DNA from: an uncultured Hoeflea sp.
GTDB lineage: Bacteria; Pseudomonadota; Alphaproteobacteria; Rhizobiales; Rhizobiaceae
NCBI RefSeq assembly: GCF_947501405.1
Contig: NZ_CANMVK010000002.1
Location: 248,001-312,000 of the forward strand
DNA: 64,000 nucleotides
Direction: 5' to 3'
In this document: positions 16,280 to 24,912 of the stretch, one piece after another
How positions within the stretch are numbered: position 1 is the first letter of the stretch
How the letters are laid out: the number at the start of each line of letters is the position of its first letter
Position numbers and translations under genes: made by a program
Notes under the pieces: generated by a model
Told to the model about the DNA's origin: nothing
What the model saw: only the letters and a program-made list of their open reading frames with translations
Database searches by the model: none

Positions 16280-18272
16280 CCATCCCGTGAGCCTCCGCTT
16301 GAGTGGCTGCTGAAGAGCGCCTCCAGGATGTTGCGCGCCATCTCTCCGGCGGCGGTGTATGCAGCGGATCCGCCGGATGGGGCGTTTTTTCCCACAAATG
16401 CGCGTTGCGTATCAACTGCACCAGCGCCCGCCACCCGGCATAGGACATCAACAGCCAGTAGACCGGCACCAGGGTCAACCAGCGGATCTTGACCTTGGCA
16501 CGCTCATAGGCGCTGAAGCGGCACCAGCCAATCAGTCCGAAGATCAGATAGCTGCCCAAAATGTTGACGATGTCGACCCACAACAGCGCCGCGTGCAGAT
16601 GCGGCGCAACACTTATATTGCCATTGACGAATGAGAAGAGGGTCAGGGCGATGAACATGAACATCAGCGGATGCGTCAGCGCCGAGACCAGCATGCCGGC
16701 AATCATCAACTGAAAGACCACGAATCCGAGCGGGCCAAGCGCGCTGACCGTTCGCGCCGGATGGCGCATCACCACCAGCCAGGTCTGGGCCCAGCCTTTG
16801 AGCCAGCGGGTGCGCTGCCGGATCCACACCCCGAGCGTCACCGGCGAGACCTCCAGTGTCGCGCTGCGGATGATGCCGGTCTTGTAGCCCCGCGCATAAA
16901 GCCGCAAGCCGAGATCGGCGTCTTCGGTCACATTGTGGGGATCCCATCCTCCGACATCTTCAAGTGCTGCGCGGCGGAAATGATTGGAGGTGCCGCCAAG
17001 CGGTATCGGCATGCCGGTGCGGGCCAGAAAGGGGATCAGGATGCGAAACAGCCCGCTATACTCAAGGGAAAACAACCCCGACAGCCAGTTTGCACCCATA
17101 TTGGCGATCGCCAGCGGCGCTTGCAGACAGGCCAGGCGGTCGTCGCTTGTACGGAATGTGTCCCAGGCTTCGAGCAACTGGCCCGGCGCCGGCTTGTCCT
17201 CGGCGTCGTAGACCGCCACCAGCGAGCCGCGCGCGCCTTGTAGAGCGTATTGCAAGGCTTTCGGCTTGGTGCGCGGCCCGAAATCCGGCACCTCGACGAT
17301 CTCGCATTCCGGACCGATATTTTGCGCGCGCAGGGCATTGATCGTGGCCTCGTCCCCGGCCTCGCAGATGAATTTGATGTCGAGCCGGCTTCGGGGCCAT
17401 TGCAGCGCCCCGATGCGGGAGACGATCGCCGGCGCCATCTCGGCCTCGTCGCGCAAGGCGATCAGCAAGGTGTAAATCGGCGGTGGCGCGTGATCTTGCT
17501 GCTTTCGGGTGGCGGCTTTGTTCTGGGTCGGCGCGGTCATCAACGCCCACAAGCGCAGCAACAGCGCGCCTGAAAAGAACGGTGTCATCAGGACATGCAA
17601 GGCAATGATGGTGCTGAAAGGCCAGACCAGGAATCCGGCGAGGATCATGCAGATCAGCATCGCAAGCACAAAACCCTGACTTCCGGTGAGCACCTGGCGG
17701 GCGCTGGCGTTGCGGTGCCGCTGGTCAAGCTGGAACGTGGTGCGGCGCACCCGTTGCTGCGCGCCGGCCTGCCATACCGCCTTTCGCATGGTCGCAGGCG
17801 CGGCCACCGCGAGACCGTGGCGCAAGTTCGGCTTTGCATCGAGCCGGGTTTTCTCCGCCGCAAGCCGCCGTGCTTCGGGCACGATCACGGTGACCAGCCT
17901 GCCGTCGCGTGACAGACGCAACGGCCCGTCGCGATGCAAAAGCACATCCATCGAAGGCAGCCGTATGACTTCCCCGGTTTGGATTTCATCGATGTAATCC
18001 AAACCCAATTCACCGGCCATCCAGCGGTAGTAGAGGTGGGAATCAATCAGCCGCGCAGCAATCAGCTCATTTTCAAGTGTGGTTCCGTTGGTCGCTGCCG
18101 CCTGGGCCGCGGCCTGAACATGCGGTTTGCCGATGCCGGAGAGAACGAAAAACGATCGCTCTGCTGCCGTTTCCGGATCTTCCGGCGGCGGTGCAAACGC
18201 TGTCTTGATGAGCCGCAGCCGCGAATCCGAACCGCCGGGCCTGGGAGTATCGGGTGTTTTGCTTGGGGCCAT
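16245..18272 (-). CDS. Family 2 glycosyltransferase with N-terminal GspE-like domain
   Basis: A 675-residue inner-membrane processive-type glycosyltransferase. Residues about 50-150 resemble the N-terminal domain of type II secretion ATPases (GspE_N), a common fusion in Rhizobiales. Two TM segments (about 205-250) precede the GT-A domain with VAVYDAEDKP near residue 354 (DxD-like), a TED motif in HNVTEDADLGLRLYARG, and RQRTRWLKGW near 487 (the QxxRW motif of cellulose/hyaluronan-type synthases); several TM helices close the protein. The substrate is unknown. ATG 18272 (MAPSKTPD) is preferred to one 15 bp upstream. No stop occurs before the frame enters the tRNA gene, so the final residues (RVKGIEPSS) are tRNA antisense. 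Confidence 0.85.
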   Translation of the reverse strand: MAPSKTPDTPRPGGSDSRLRLIKTAFAPPPEDPETAAERSFFVLSGIGKPHVQAAAQAAATNGTTLENELIAARLIDSHLYYRWMAGELGLDYIDEIQTGEVIRLPSMDVLLHRDGPLRLSRDGRLVTVIVPEARRLAAEKTRLDAKPNLRHGLAVAAPATMRKAVWQAGAQQRVRRTTFQLDQRHRNASARQVLTGSQGFVLAMLICMILAGFLVWPFSTIIALHVLMTPFFSGALLLRLWALMTAPTQNKAATRKQQDHAPPPIYTLLIALRDEAEMAPAIVSRIGALQWPRSRLDIKFICEAGDEATINALRAQNIGPECEIVEVPDFGPRTKPKALQYALQGARGSLVAVYDAEDKPAPGQLLEAWDTFRTSDDRLACLQAPLAIANMGANWLSGLFSLEYSGLFRILIPFLARTGMPIPLGGTSNHFRRAALEDVGGWDPHNVTEDADLGLRLYARGYKTGIIRSATLEVSPVTLGVWIRQRTRWLKGWAQTWLVVMRHPARTVSALGPLGFVVFQLMIAGMLVSALTHPLMFMFIALTLFSFVNGNISVAPHLHAALLWVDIVNILGSYLIFGLIGWCRFSAYERAKVKIRWLTLVPVYWLLMSYAGWRALVQLIRNAHLWEKTPHPADPLHTPPPERWRATSWRRSSAATQAEAHGMVERVKGIEPSS

Positions 18273-18315
18273 GACTCTGCTACACACATGACGAATTCGG
18301 CAAGGCGATAAATCT

Positions 18316-19227
18316 ATGGTAGTGAATGCCCGCTTGATTGCACCCCTAAAATTTGGTGGTATTTCGCGCTTTGCGTGTATTTTGATTGTATTTTTTCAGG
18401 CTTTGACGTCCGCGCCTGCCGCGGAGGTTGTAGCCGCACCCAACTATGTGGACCCAAGGGAGCGCATCCCGGCACCGGATCTCAGATCGGTGCCGCGCAT
18501 CCGTTTTATCGCCACGGTGGATTTTCCGCCTTTCAGTTTTTTGGACCAGACCAATCGCCTCGCGGGCTTTCATGTCGATCTGGCCCGCGCCATTTGCGCC
18601 GAGCTTGATGTGCTTGCCAAATGCCAGATTCAGGCGCTGCCCTGGCCGGAACTGGAGGGTGCACTGAAAACCGGCCAGGCCGAGGCGCTGATTTCCGGGC
18701 TGGCGGTGAACGCGGAAAGCAGGGCCGAACATCGTTTCACGCGCTCCTATCTCACCCTGCCTGCACGCTTTGCCGTCCGCACCGCCGACCGGCCGGACAA
18801 GGACCGCCCCGAGGATGCTCAGTGGCAGACGGGCGACGCGGCAGCGCTGGCCGGCAAACGGGTTGGCGTGATCGATGGCGCCGCCCATGAGGCCATGCTC
18901 CGGCAATGGTTTCCGGATCTGAGGCCGGTGACCTTCTCGCGCCAGCAATGGATGTTCGATGCGCTCAAATCCGGGACCGTCGACGCGGTGTTCGCTGACG
19001 GGCTGCAGCTTTCCTTCTGGATATCGAGCCAGGCCGCTGAAGAGTGTTGCGGTTTTTACGGCGGCGCTTATTTCTCACGCGATTATCTGGGCGAAGGCCT
19101 GGCGATTGCCGTCAATCCGCGCAATGCGCGTCTGGCCGAGGCATTCGACCATGCGCTTGCCGCGCTCAACCGCAATGGGGGCTTTGCCGAATTGTATCTG
19201 CGCTGGTTTCCCAACGGTCTTTACTAA
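18316..19227 (+). CDS. Periplasmic amino-acid-type solute-binding protein
   Basis: A 303-residue family 3 extracellular solute-binding protein. The N terminus has a hydrophobic signal segment (ISRFACILIVFFQALTSAPAAE). Core motifs follow: FIATVDFPPFSFLDQTNRLAGFHVDLARAICAEL, the LISGLAVNAESRAEHRFTRSYL ligand segment and LAGKRVGVIDGAAHEAMLRQWFP. The AAEECCGF double cysteine could form a disulfide. No permease or ATPase is adjacent, so it may be an orphan binding protein or a receptor for a sensor elsewhere. It is divergent from the glycosyltransferase with only 43 bp between starts, so the two promoters must overlap. Confidence 0.85.
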   Translation: MVVNARLIAPLKFGGISRFACILIVFFQALTSAPAAEVVAAPNYVDPRERIPAPDLRSVPRIRFIATVDFPPFSFLDQTNRLAGFHVDLARAICAELDVLAKCQIQALPWPELEGALKTGQAEALISGLAVNAESRAEHRFTRSYLTLPARFAVRTADRPDKDRPEDAQWQTGDAAALAGKRVGVIDGAAHEAMLRQWFPDLRPVTFSRQQWMFDALKSGTVDAVFADGLQLSFWISSQAAEECCGFYGGAYFSRDYLGEGLAIAVNPRNARLAEAFDHALAALNRNGGFAELYLRWFPNGLY

Positions 19228-19230
19228 AGC

Positions 19231-19325
19231 ATTTCAGCTTCAGTCGGAATCGGCTGAAGCTCAATGCATGCTTTGGGTCAACGACATGTTTCGTTGTCCG
19301 GTTTCTCACGAAACGTGAAACGCTC
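19231..19325. repeat. Intergenic palindromic element with several hairpins
   Basis: Between two convergent genes lie GCTTCAG (19237-19243) / CTGAAGC (19254-19260) around a GGAATC core, then AACGA/TCGTT, then GTTTCTCACG / CGTGAAAC. No T-run follows the first hairpin. The layout (AAAGCATTTCAG... GGAATCG... CGCTCTAA) resembles the dispersed palindromic units I recall from rhizobial intergenic DNA; only one copy is in this window, so the repeat status is unproven. It may also stop convergent transcription. Confidence 0.4.
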
Positions 19326-20167
19326 TAATCGGCCTGGTCCACGGGCCGTCTGGCAGGCGCTGAGCGGAACGGAAGCGCCAAGGCCCAGCCCAGCCGCGCC
19401 GGCCGGTCATCGCGCCATTCTCTGAGTCCGATTTCGATGCCGGTGTCGCCGCGCCGCGGCGTTTGCGTGTAGGTCGAAAACATCCGGTCCCAGATCGCCA
19501 GATTGAAGCCGTAATTGGAATCGGTTTCGCGCGGATCAGTGGAATGGTGGATGCGGTGCATGTCGGGTGTGACAATCAGCAGTCGCAACACCCGGTCGAC
19601 CGGTTTTGGCAACCGGATATTGGCGTGATTGAACATCGCCGCGCCATTGAGCACGATTTCGAAAACCAGCACGGCCGCCGGCGGGGCGCCGATGGCGATA
19701 ATCACCGCCGCCTTCCACAGCATCGACAACACGATTTCCAGCGGATGGAACCTCAGCGCCGTGGTCAGGTCGAAGCCGGTGTCAGCGTGATGCATGCGAT
19801 GGATGCGCCACAGCCACGTCCATTTGTGGCTGACCACATGTTCCAGCCAGACGGCGAAATCAAGAATGACAAAGGCGAGAATGGCGGCCATCCAGACCGG
19901 AACACCCAACAGCGGGAACAGGCCCAGCCCCTCCGATTGCGCCCACAGCGCGGTGCCGACCGCAGCCAGCGGAAACACGATCCTGAGCGCCACCGACGAT
20001 AGCACCACCATGGCAAGATTGGTCACCCAGCGACGCGACTTCAAAGCCCCGCGCATTTCGTCGCGTTCCAGCCGTGGCGCCAGCAGTTCCACCGCCGCAA
20101 GGATGACGAAAATCGTCGAAAATGCCAGCAGCCGCACCACCGGTTCCGACAGACCCAGAAAACTCAT
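19325..20167 (-). CDS. Sterol desaturase / fatty-acid hydroxylase family membrane protein
   Basis: A 280-residue non-haem di-iron integral membrane oxygenase. Four or five hydrophobic segments surround the three histidine clusters HVVSH, HRMHH and HRIHH with the usual spacing, plus a further histidine in FHPLE and FNHANI. The family hydroxylates or desaturates lipids (sterols, carotenoids, fatty acids); the substrate here cannot be assigned. Two ATGs occur in tandem; the second (20167) is placed correctly relative to GGAGG. It stands alone, convergent with the solute-binding protein gene. Confidence 0.87.
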   Translation of the reverse strand: MSFLGLSEPVVRLLAFSTIFVILAAVELLAPRLERDEMRGALKSRRWVTNLAMVVLSSVALRIVFPLAAVGTALWAQSEGLGLFPLLGVPVWMAAILAFVILDFAVWLEHVVSHKWTWLWRIHRMHHADTGFDLTTALRFHPLEIVLSMLWKAAVIIAIGAPPAAVLVFEIVLNGAAMFNHANIRLPKPVDRVLRLLIVTPDMHRIHHSTDPRETDSNYGFNLAIWDRMFSTYTQTPRRGDTGIEIGLREWRDDRPARLGWALALPFRSAPARRPVDQAD

Positions 20168-20384
20168 CATCGCCTCCGTTCACGATCGCCGCGACGCCGC
20201 GCGGGCGTCAGGGGGGCAGGGCATGACGCCGCCCGGCCCATTGCATGCCATATCCTGCATGTGTTGGCGAAACACGTTGCAGTGAGCAACCCTGGAGCAT
20301 TGAAACCTCGCGGAAACCGCATTTTCGGAAAGGGGAGCCTGTCCGCCTTCAGGCGCGCGGATCTGACGGTGCTGCGCCCGCCGC

Positions 20385-20798
20385 TTAAGCGTTGCGGAAC
20401 CGGGCAATGGCGCCGCGTTCGATCGCCGCGCAGGTCAGCTTGTCGAGATTGAGGCGGTCACGCAGCATCTGCAGCAGCCGGATTTCCTCCTGCTGGATGT
20501 TGTAATCCGCCGAAGCGATTTCCACTGCAAGCGCATAGGCGGTGTCATACAGCCGCGGCGGCACCGCGTCGCGCACCACTTCGAGCATGATGTCGAGCCC
20601 CTCGGGCCCCTTGAGAAGTTCCGCCGCCGACCGCGTCACGTCAATCAGCCGCTCTTCGTCGAACCCGTCGAACACAGGCAGGAACGTCACCAGACGGCCG
20701 ATCCGCGCCAGTTCGGCGTCGTTCATGGCCTTGTCGACGGCAGACATCGTCACCATCAGATAGATCAGGGCGTCATGGGCGGTCACACGGGAGGTCAT
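20385..20798 (-). CDS. TerB-family tellurite-resistance-like protein
   Basis: A 137-residue all-helical protein with the TerB-like pattern: an N-terminal segment LIYLMVTMSAVDKAMNDAELARIGRLV carrying acidic residues, and a second half YALAVEIASADYNIQQEEIRLLQMLRDRL. Such proteins are soluble or membrane-peripheral and may bind metal; function outside ter operons is unknown. ATG 20798 (MTSRVTAHD) is chosen because AAGGAA precedes it by 7 bp; a start 63 bp further upstream lacks support. Confidence 0.75.
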   Translation of the reverse strand: MTSRVTAHDALIYLMVTMSAVDKAMNDAELARIGRLVTFLPVFDGFDEERLIDVTRSAAELLKGPEGLDIMLEVVRDAVPPRLYDTAYALAVEIASADYNIQQEEIRLLQMLRDRLNLDKLTCAAIERGAIARFRNA

Positions 20799-20926
20799 GG
20801 GCACGATTCCTTCGATTTCGCGCGACCATAGAAAGTTCCGTTGCAGCGCACAAGCCAACATGGCGTAACCCGGCCAATCCGCCGCAGCAGCCTGTGTGTC
20901 TGGTGCCCGACCGCAGCCGGATCGCG

Positions 20927-21595
20927 CTATTGGCTGGCCCAGATGATGCGGGCGATCCAGTCGATCTCGGAAAGGTCGAAGGCGCGATTCGGGTGGTCGG
21001 GATTGAGCGAGATCAGCTCGACCGAGCGCGGGCTTTGGCGGTTGAGCACCTTGGCCATTACCTCGCCTTCGCGGGAGCGCACCACCACCCGGTCGCCGCG
21101 GCGGATCTGCGCGCCCGGTTCGACAATCAGAATGTCGCCGTCGCGGTAGAGCGGCATCATGCTGTCGCCCTGCACCTCAAGCGCATAGACGCCCGGCCGC
21201 TCGGCGGGCTGGGCGGGAAAATCCACCACGTCCCAACCCTGTCCGGCGGGAAATCCGCCATCATCGAAGAACCCGCCCGAGCCCGCCTGGGCGAAACCCA
21301 GCAACGGGATCGAGCCGGCCTGGGGTGGGAAGGCGCCCTCCGGTATCGTGCTGTCACTGTCCGGTCGGCCGCCGACCAGCGCCATGAAATCATCCAGCGA
21401 CGCGCCGGTTGCGCTGAGCACCTTGGCCAGCGATTCGGTCGAAGGCCAGCGATCGCGCCCGTCGGCGCCATGGCGCTTGGATTTGTTGAAGGCCGTGGGA
21501 TCCAGGCCCGCGCGCCGGGCAAGCCCCGAGGCGGTGAGCCCGTGGCGTTCGGCAAGCGCGTCGAGCGCGGACCAGATGCGTTCATGCGAGAGCAT
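20927..21595 (-). CDS. S24/LexA-like HTH repressor with predicted self-cleavage
   Basis: A 222-residue regulator with an N-terminal XRE-type helix-turn-helix (about 1-72; TASGLARRAGLDPTAFNKSKR) and a C-terminal S24 peptidase fold. The catalytic Ser145 (GDSMMPLYRDGD) and Lys182 (EVMAKVLN) are present, and A104-G105 in GFAQAGSGG is a plausible autocleavage site placed as in LexA and phage CI. No phage genes flank it, so it is probably a chromosomal stress- or nutrient-responsive repressor rather than a prophage remnant. GGGAAG precedes the start. Confidence 0.85.
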   Translation of the reverse strand: MLSHERIWSALDALAERHGLTASGLARRAGLDPTAFNKSKRHGADGRDRWPSTESLAKVLSATGASLDDFMALVGGRPDSDSTIPEGAFPPQAGSIPLLGFAQAGSGGFFDDGGFPAGQGWDVVDFPAQPAERPGVYALEVQGDSMMPLYRDGDILIVEPGAQIRRGDRVVVRSREGEVMAKVLNRQSPRSVELISLNPDHPNRAFDLSEIDWIARIIWASQ

Positions 21596-21916
21596 GGTTG
21601 TCTTCCCGCCGTTTCGAAATCACAGCGCCACGTGCGGGCCTAACCGCCAACGACGCCGAAGCGTTTGAATTCATGCAGAGCCGGTAACCGGCCCCGATGC
21701 GACCCGCCCACCTGCGAAGGACCCGCGACCGGCTTGTCCCGGCACGCCCGGATTCGATGCGCAACTAGCGCGGAAGACGCGCCAACCGGGACGAGGGCGC
21801 GCTCTTTGTACATGAGGAAAGGCAGTCGAGTAAAGCTTAATAGGAAAAATATCCTCTCCGTGTCCCTACGCCGATTGCCGTTTTGCGGTTGCCTTGCCCA
21901 GGGTCGTGTGCGGCGG
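21596..21916. other. Intergenic region without a recognised gene
   Basis: About 320 bp between the S24 repressor and the isomerase. It must contain the repressor's promoter on the - strand. I find no tRNA, strong hairpin with a T-run, or conserved-looking ORF in it. Confidence 0.5.
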
Positions 21917-22534
21917 CTAACCCGGGCGGAACGGCTGCCGGCCGCTGACCATTGCCTGTTCTAAAAGTTCGATCCGGTCCTGCCCCCAGAATGGCTCGCC
22001 ATCGAGCACATAGGTGGGCACGCCCACCGCATCGGCGGCAATCGCTTCCCGGGTGTTTTGCTCGCGGATGGCGGCAATCTCCTCGGTCTTGGCTTCCGCC
22101 AGCGGCGGGGCCGGATCGAGCCCGACCTGGGAAAGGTAAGATGCCAGCACCGCCTCGTCGGCGATATCGTCATCATTGGCCCAGACCCCGGCCAGCACCT
22201 TGCCAACGAAATAGCGCGGATCCTGCCCGTTGCGCACCAGCGAGATCACCACCTTGTCAGCCGTGGCGGGATCCACCGGCCAATGCTGTGGCGCAGTCTT
22301 GATCGGCAGTCCGCGCCAGGCGGCAAGCCGCTGCAATTCGATCAGCCGCAACCGCTGACGCACTGGTGGGCGCTTCCCCGGCGGCACTGCACCGGAGATG
22401 TCCCAAAGCGCGAACAGATTGACCGGCTTATAGTTGAGTTTGGCCTTGTGGCGTTCGGCCATCTCGCAGATCGCGGTGTGGCCCAGATAGGTAAATGGCG
22501 ATGCACAATAGAAGTAGTAGTCGATCTCACGCAT
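21917..22534 (-). CDS. 2-hydroxychromene-2-carboxylate isomerase family protein
   Basis: A 205-residue thioredoxin-fold (kappa-class GST / DsbA-like) protein. It begins MREIDYYFYCASPFTYLGH, where the Ser of the CASPFTY motif binds glutathione in characterised members, and ends with the cis-Pro segment GVPTYVLDGEPFWGQDRIELL. The founding enzyme acts in naphthalene degradation, but many homologues lie outside aromatic pathways, as here next to beta-oxidation genes. ATG 22534 follows GGGAGG by 8 bp; a longer frame upstream is not supported. It lies downstream of the fad terminator, so it is probably a separate unit. Confidence 0.87.
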   Translation of the reverse strand: MREIDYYFYCASPFTYLGHTAICEMAERHKAKLNYKPVNLFALWDISGAVPPGKRPPVRQRLRLIELQRLAAWRGLPIKTAPQHWPVDPATADKVVISLVRNGQDPRYFVGKVLAGVWANDDDIADEAVLASYLSQVGLDPAPPLAEAKTEEIAAIREQNTREAIAADAVGVPTYVLDGEPFWGQDRIELLEQAMVSGRQPFRPG

Positions 22535-22633
22535 CCGGTCGGCCTCCCTGTTTGCATCCACAGTGCAGAAGCCGGGCGCGTCGGGCAAGGCATTTTGCGC
22601 GCCCGACCCTCGCCGAGCAGACGCGCGCACAAC

Positions 22634-22655
22634 AAAAAACGGGGCCGAAGCCCCG
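22634..22655 (-). terminator. Intrinsic terminator of the fad operon
   Basis: On the - strand CGGGGC-TTCG-GCCCCG (22640-22655) is followed by TTTTTT (22634-22639). The TTCG tetraloop and perfect stem make this a strong Rho-independent terminator 28 bp after the fadB stop. Confidence 0.93.
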
Positions 22656-22682
22656 CTTTGCGATTCATATCAGCTCAAAGGC

Positions 22683-24896
22683 TCAGGCTGCAGCCTGCTG
22701 ATCCTTGTACGGGTTGAAGCGCCCGTAGAAGGTTTCGCCCTTCTCGGCCATCTCGACGAGCAGCTTCGGAGACCGGAACTGCTTGCCATATTTGCGCGCC
22801 AGCACCTTGCACATGTCGACAAACGCCTGCGCGCCCATGCTGTCGATGTAGCTCAGGGCACCGCCGGTATAGGGCGCAAAGCCGAAGCCCAGAATGGTGC
22901 CGAGATCGGCCTCGCGCGGATCGGTGACGATGCCTTCCTCGACGGTGCGCACCGCCTCCAGCGCGATCACCGCAAGGAAGCGGTTCTGCAACTCATCGAC
23001 ACTGACCTTGGCGGCATCAAGCTGCGGATAGAGCGTCTTGAGTTCCGGCCAGAGGTGCTTCTTGGCGGGCTTCGCCGGATAATCGTAAAAGCCCTTGCCG
23101 TTCTTGCGGCCCAGCCGGCCTTCCTTCTCGACCAGTCGTTCGACCAGCGCCAGATGACGCGGATCGACCGCCTTCTCACCCAGATCAGCGATCGCTGCAC
23201 GCAGGATTTTCAGCGACAGGTCGATCGCCACCTCATCATTGAGCGCCAGCGGTCCGACCGGCATGCCGGCCATCCGGGCGGCGTTCTCGATCATCGCCGG
23301 CGGCACGCCCTCGGCGAGCATGTTGTAGCTCTCGTTCATGTAGCGCAGAACGCAGCGGTTGACGAAGAAGCCGCGAGTGTCGTTGACCACGATCGGTGTC
23401 TTCTTGATCGCGGCGACATAATCCATCGCCACCGCAAGCGCCTTGTCTGATGTCTTGCGGCCGAGGATGATCTCCACCAGCATCATCTTGTCGACGGGCG
23501 AGAAGAAGTGAATGCCAATGAAGTTTTTCGGCCGCTTCGAGTTCTTGGCAAGACCGGTAATCGGCAGCGTTGAAGTGTTGGAGGCAAACACCGTCGTCGG
23601 ACGGATTTGCGCCTCGATCGACTCGGTCACCGCCTTCTTGACGTCGCGGTCCTCGAACACTGCCTCGATCACCAGATCGGCGTCGGCCAGATCGGCGTGA
23701 TCGGCCGAGGTCGAGATCAGCGACAGCAGCTTGTCGCCGGCTTCCTTGGTGGTCTTGCCCCTCTGGATGCCCTTCTTGACCAGATCCTCGGAATAGGACT
23801 TGCCCTTCTGGGCGGCGTCCAGATCGCGGTCGATCAGCACCACCGGGATGCCCGCCTTGGCAGTGACATAGGCAATGCCCGCGCCCATGAAGCCCGCACC
23901 GACAACACCGATCTTGCGGAACTTGGTGGGTTTGACGCCATCGGGACGGCGTGCGCCCTTGTTGATTTCCTGCATCGAGACGAACAGCGAGCGGATCATC
24001 GACTGCGCTTCCGGCGTCTGCAGGATATGGGTGAAGTAACGCTGTTCGATGGTCAGCGCCGTATCCATGGGCACCTGAAGGCCCTCGAACACGGATTTCA
24101 GGATCGCGGCCGCGGCCGGATAGTTGTTCTGGGTCTCGCGGCGCAGGATCGCCGAGGCTGCAGGCCAGAGCTGCGCGCCCTGTGGCGACCAGACCTTGCC
24201 GCCGGGCAGTTTGAAGCCCTTGACGTCCCAGGGCGCCACCGGTGACAGACCGTTCTTGATCATCGCCTTGGCGGCGGAAACCAGCTTTTTGGGTTCGACA
24301 ACCTCGTGCACCAGACCCATGGCCTTGGCGCGGGCCGGTGCCAGGGACTGTCCGGTGGTCATCATCTGCAGCGCGTCCTGCGCATTGGTCAGGCGCGGCA
24401 CCCGCTGGGTGCCGCCGGCGCCCGGGAAGATGCCGACCTTGACTTCAGGCAGGGCCATCTTGACCGATGGCGAGTCCGCGGCGACGCGGCCGTGGCAGGC
24501 CAGCGACAGTTCGAACGCGCCGCCCATGCACACGCCGTTGATTGCCGAGACCCAGGGCTTGCCGCAGGTCTCGATCTTGCGGAACAGCCAGCTCATCCGG
24601 CCGACCTGGTCGAACAGCATCTTGGTCGCGCCTTCGGGATTGCTGCGCTTTTCCTCTTCCATGCGCTTGAAGATGCCGGTCATGGTGGTCAGGTCGGCGC
24701 CGCCGGAAAACGACGATTTGCCGGATGTGAAGACCACGCCCTTGACCGCGTCATCGGCCACGAAGCGATCGACCAGCCCGTCGAGCTGCTCCATGACCTC
24801 AGTGGTGAACACATTCATCGAACGCCCGGCCATGTCCCAGGTCACAAGCGCTATGCCGTCATTGTCGACGTCTACAGTGAAAATCTCATTGCTCAT
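22683..24896 (-). CDS. fadB: Fatty-acid oxidation complex alpha subunit (enoyl-CoA hydratase / 3-hydroxyacyl-CoA dehydrogenase)
   Basis: A 737-residue bifunctional enzyme. The N-terminal crotonase domain (about 1-190) has the oxyanion-hole region AINGVCMGGAFELSLACH and the paired catalytic-glutamate segment ALPEVKVGIFPGAGGTQRVPRL. The central NAD-binding domain (from about 329) has GVVGAGFMGAG and LIDRDLDAA, with NTSTLPIT and IGIHFFSPVDKMMLVEII; two C-terminal HCDH domains follow. It pairs with the thiolase 16 bp upstream. ATG 24896 (MSNEIFTVD) is supported by GGAGA. It is the last gene of the beta-oxidation operon. FadB and FadJ types are not separable here. Confidence 0.92.
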   Translation of the reverse strand: MSNEIFTVDVDNDGIALVTWDMAGRSMNVFTTEVMEQLDGLVDRFVADDAVKGVVFTSGKSSFSGGADLTTMTGIFKRMEEEKRSNPEGATKMLFDQVGRMSWLFRKIETCGKPWVSAINGVCMGGAFELSLACHGRVAADSPSVKMALPEVKVGIFPGAGGTQRVPRLTNAQDALQMMTTGQSLAPARAKAMGLVHEVVEPKKLVSAAKAMIKNGLSPVAPWDVKGFKLPGGKVWSPQGAQLWPAASAILRRETQNNYPAAAAILKSVFEGLQVPMDTALTIEQRYFTHILQTPEAQSMIRSLFVSMQEINKGARRPDGVKPTKFRKIGVVGAGFMGAGIAYVTAKAGIPVVLIDRDLDAAQKGKSYSEDLVKKGIQRGKTTKEAGDKLLSLISTSADHADLADADLVIEAVFEDRDVKKAVTESIEAQIRPTTVFASNTSTLPITGLAKNSKRPKNFIGIHFFSPVDKMMLVEIILGRKTSDKALAVAMDYVAAIKKTPIVVNDTRGFFVNRCVLRYMNESYNMLAEGVPPAMIENAARMAGMPVGPLALNDEVAIDLSLKILRAAIADLGEKAVDPRHLALVERLVEKEGRLGRKNGKGFYDYPAKPAKKHLWPELKTLYPQLDAAKVSVDELQNRFLAVIALEAVRTVEEGIVTDPREADLGTILGFGFAPYTGGALSYIDSMGAQAFVDMCKVLARKYGKQFRSPKLLVEMAEKGETFYGRFNPYKDQQAAA

Positions 24897-24912
24897 TGTG
24901 GTTCTCCGGATA

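Noticed and set aside
16141-16434. Small frame containing GNRTLVVSLGSFCSAIELHP
   Set aside because: This is the known artefact of translating a tRNA in antisense.
20927-21595. Prophage remnant suggested by the CI-like repressor
   Set aside because: No integrase, structural, replication or att-like sequence nearby; neighbours are ordinary chromosomal genes.
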